From assembly GCA_009703975.1 (NCBI GenBank), contig WLFB01000062.1:1-7156 (forward strand): DNA of 7,156 nucleotides, in the 5' to 3' direction. The notes under the pieces were generated by a model. The model ran no database searches, had not been told where the DNA came from, and saw only the letters and a list, made by a program, of their open reading frames with translations. Shown here piece after piece: positions 5,872 through 7,156 of the stretch. The translations under genes and the position numbers were made by a program. Positions within the stretch are counted from its first letter, which is position 1. Every line of letters starts with the position of its first letter. Source of the DNA: Actinomycetota bacterium (GTDB lineage: Bacteria; Actinomycetota; Acidimicrobiia; Acidimicrobiales; Ilumatobacteraceae).

Positions 5872-6589
5872 ATTTGACAAGCTAAATCTAAAACCAGGTG
5901 ACGCATTTCTAGATGCTGGTACTGGTTTTGGTCGGCACGCATTTGAGGCTGCTCGCCGTGGAGCTCGTGTGATCGCACTTGACTATGCAGAGCAAGAAGT
6001 CGAAACCACTCGAGCAACATTTGCGGCGATGTATCAAGCAGGCGAACTTGACCCGAGTTCATTTACGGGAGTGCTGCGTGGTGATGCAACTTGTCTACCG
6101 TTTGACGATGCAACATTTGACTGCATCGTGACTTCTGAAGTTCTAGAACACATAGACGATGACACCGCGGCGTTGAGCGAACTCGTTCGAGTTTTACGCC
6201 CTGGTGGTGTGCTCGCAGCAACTGTGCCATCGTGGTTTCCTGAAAAAATAAATTGGGCTCTTTCTGATGAGTACCACGCACCGTTTGTCAAAGGTGGCCA
6301 CGTACGAATTTATCGAAGTAGTGAACTGCGTAAAAAACTTTCGCGAGCAGGGCTTAAGGTCGGTAAGTCACACAAAGCACACGGGTTACATTCTCCCTAC
6401 TGGTGGTTGCGATGTGCGGTTGGCCCACAACGTGAAGACAACAAAGCAGTTGCGCTGTACAAAAAGTTTCTTGAATGGGACATAGTCTCTGCGCCACTAA
6501 TTACTCGTGCACTTGATCGTGCACTCAGCCCGGCAATTGGCAAGAGCTACGTTGTTTACGCAAAAAAGCCACTAAAAGTCAACAAATAA
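5858..6589 (+). CDS. Class I SAM-dependent methyltransferase
   Basis: A cytoplasmic Rossmann-fold methyltransferase of the UbiE/Methyltransf_11 type. With the ATG at 5858 it has 243 residues. The SAM motif I is FLDAGTGFGRHAFE (17-30), the ribose-binding acid is D42 in ALD, the adenine-contacting block is GDATCLPF (75-82), then SEVLEHID (93-100) and VLRPGG (112-117). A C-terminal part with INWALSDEYH (131-140), GGHVRIY (146-152) and HSPYWWL (178-184) is characteristic of the actinobacterial subfamily paired with this glycosyltransferase and probably shapes the acceptor pocket. The frame is open to a TTG at 5834, but family members as I recall them begin at 'MLT.DFD', matching the ATG at 5858. 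It starts inside the glycosyltransferase gene, and the toroid gene follows after one base, so the three are co-translated. The substrate is unknown; a glycosylated lipid or small molecule made by the neighbour is the natural guess. Confidence 0.88.
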   Translation: MLTIKFDKLNLKPGDAFLDAGTGFGRHAFEAARRGARVIALDYAEQEVETTRATFAAMYQAGELDPSSFTGVLRGDATCLPFDDATFDCIVTSEVLEHIDDDTAALSELVRVLRPGGVLAATVPSWFPEKINWALSDEYHAPFVKGGHVRIYRSSELRKKLSRAGLKVGKSHKAHGLHSPYWWLRCAVGPQREDNKAVALYKKFLEWDIVSAPLITRALDRALSPAIGKSYVVYAKKPLKVNK

Positions 6590-6590
6590 A

Positions 6591-7156
6591 ATGCCGAATG
6601 ATTTTTCTGCGAGAAATATCTCGGCGAAAACTGCAGACCCACTAACGCTTGACGAACTCTCGCTGACTGCTGACTCAATTGCAAAACTTCAACTTCCAAA
6701 TGGAATGATCCCATGGTTTGAGAATGGCCATTGCGACCCATGGAACCATGTTGAGACAGCAATGGCGCTCGATGTTATGGGTCGTCACGACAATGCTCAA
6801 CTTGCTTATGAATGGCTGAGGACAACTCAACGAACCGACGGCTCTTGGTATAACTATTTTCATAGTGATGGCAAAGTTGAAGAGACGAAACTTGATAGCA
6901 ATGTTTGTGCCTACATCGGCACAGGGCTTTGGCATCACTGGTTGTGTACACAAGATCGCGAGACATTAAAACACTTTTGGCCGATGCTCGAAAGCGCAAT
7001 GACTTGGGTTCTTAAAATGCGACGCAATGACGGCACGATTCTTTGGGCCCGAGAAGAGAACGAAAAACCGTGGGACTACGCATTGCTAACAGGCTGCTCC
7101 TCGATTCGTCATGCACTAATTTCTGCCAGCAAAATTGCGGCCGTACTAAATACGGC
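6591..7156 (+). CDS. Alpha/alpha-toroid protein, annotated in relatives as 'prenyltransferase', 3' end missing
   Basis: The reading frame runs from the ATG at 6591, one base after the methyltransferase stop, to the window edge without a stop (188 complete codons). I recognise it as the third member of an actinobacterial glycosyltransferase-methyltransferase triad whose relatives are usually labelled prenyltransferase or terpenoid-cyclase-like. Visible are repeated motifs of the alpha/alpha-toroid type: LPNGMIPWF (35-43), QRTDGSWYNYF (80-90) and RRNDGTILW (144-152), each a turn with Asn/Asp-Gly followed by an aromatic. Between them lie CDPWNHVETAMAL (48-60) and LWHHWL (113-118), and LLTGCSSIRHAL (165-176) follows. 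These repeats also fit a six-hairpin glycosidase fold, so glycoside hydrolase or lyase activity is an alternative. No DXDD or DDXXD prenyl-pyrophosphate motif is visible in this portion. There is no signal peptide, so it should act in the cytoplasm. Confidence 0.75.
   Translation, partial: MPNDFSARNISAKTADPLTLDELSLTADSIAKLQLPNGMIPWFENGHCDPWNHVETAMALDVMGRHDNAQLAYEWLRTTQRTDGSWYNYFHSDGKVEETKLDSNVCAYIGTGLWHHWLCTQDRETLKHFWPMLESAMTWVLKMRRNDGTILWAREENEKPWDYALLTGCSSIRHALISASKIAAVLNT

Noticed and set aside
6034..6291. Minus-strand 85-codon open frame inside the methyltransferase gene
   Set aside because: It is antisense to conserved SAM-binding motifs, with Ser/Thr-rich translation and no start context.
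1..7156. Mobile element, CRISPR array, tRNA/rRNA or defence island
   Set aside because: No direct-repeat arrays, transposase or integrase motifs, cloverleaf sequences or toxin/nuclease genes are visible; nearly all of the window is occupied by the listed housekeeping and cassette genes.

Overview
The window looks like ordinary chromosomal DNA from a low-to-moderate-GC actinobacterium (Actinomycetota). The evidence is protein-level: the Lgt N-terminus (SLPSPSQG) and its IGRWGNWFNQELFG block have an actinobacterial look. The Lnt carries a serine-type active site (ISWE) and a VQGGGPQG motif that I associate with mycobacteria and Acidimicrobiia. The last three genes form a glycosyltransferase / methyltransferase / 'prenyltransferase-like' triad that I recognise from actinobacterial genomes. 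My best guess, held weakly, is an aquatic Acidimicrobiia-type lineage. I see no mobile element, CRISPR array, tRNA, rRNA or sign of recent transfer.

Layout. On the minus strand (right to left) lie lgt, gatC and the first 41 codons of gatA. lgt and gatC overlap, and gatC and gatA are 3 bases apart. A short divergent intergenic region (from 1226) holds a perfect 16-bp palindrome. On the plus strand a first tightly packed unit follows: an M48/HtpX-like membrane protease, lnt and an aldose-1-epimerase-family gene, joined by 4-bp and 11-bp overlaps. A 60-bp gap, flanked by a 10-bp inverted repeat and carrying the clearest Shine-Dalgarno site in the window, separates this from a second unit. That second unit is a GT4 glycosyltransferase, a class I SAM methyltransferase (14-bp overlap) and an alpha/alpha-toroid protein (1-base gap) that runs off the right edge.

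How they fit together. Lgt (first step) and Lnt (last step) of lipoprotein maturation lie on divergent units about 1 kb apart, with a membrane metalloprotease translationally coupled to Lnt. lspA is not in the window. GatCA belongs to the amidotransferase that makes Gln-tRNA(Gln) and/or Asn-tRNA(Asn). The GT/MT/toroid unit looks like a small conserved pathway making or remodelling a methylated glycoside or glycolipid; its product is not known to me. The two most interesting points are the serine in place of the catalytic cysteine of Lnt and this three-gene cassette of unassigned function.
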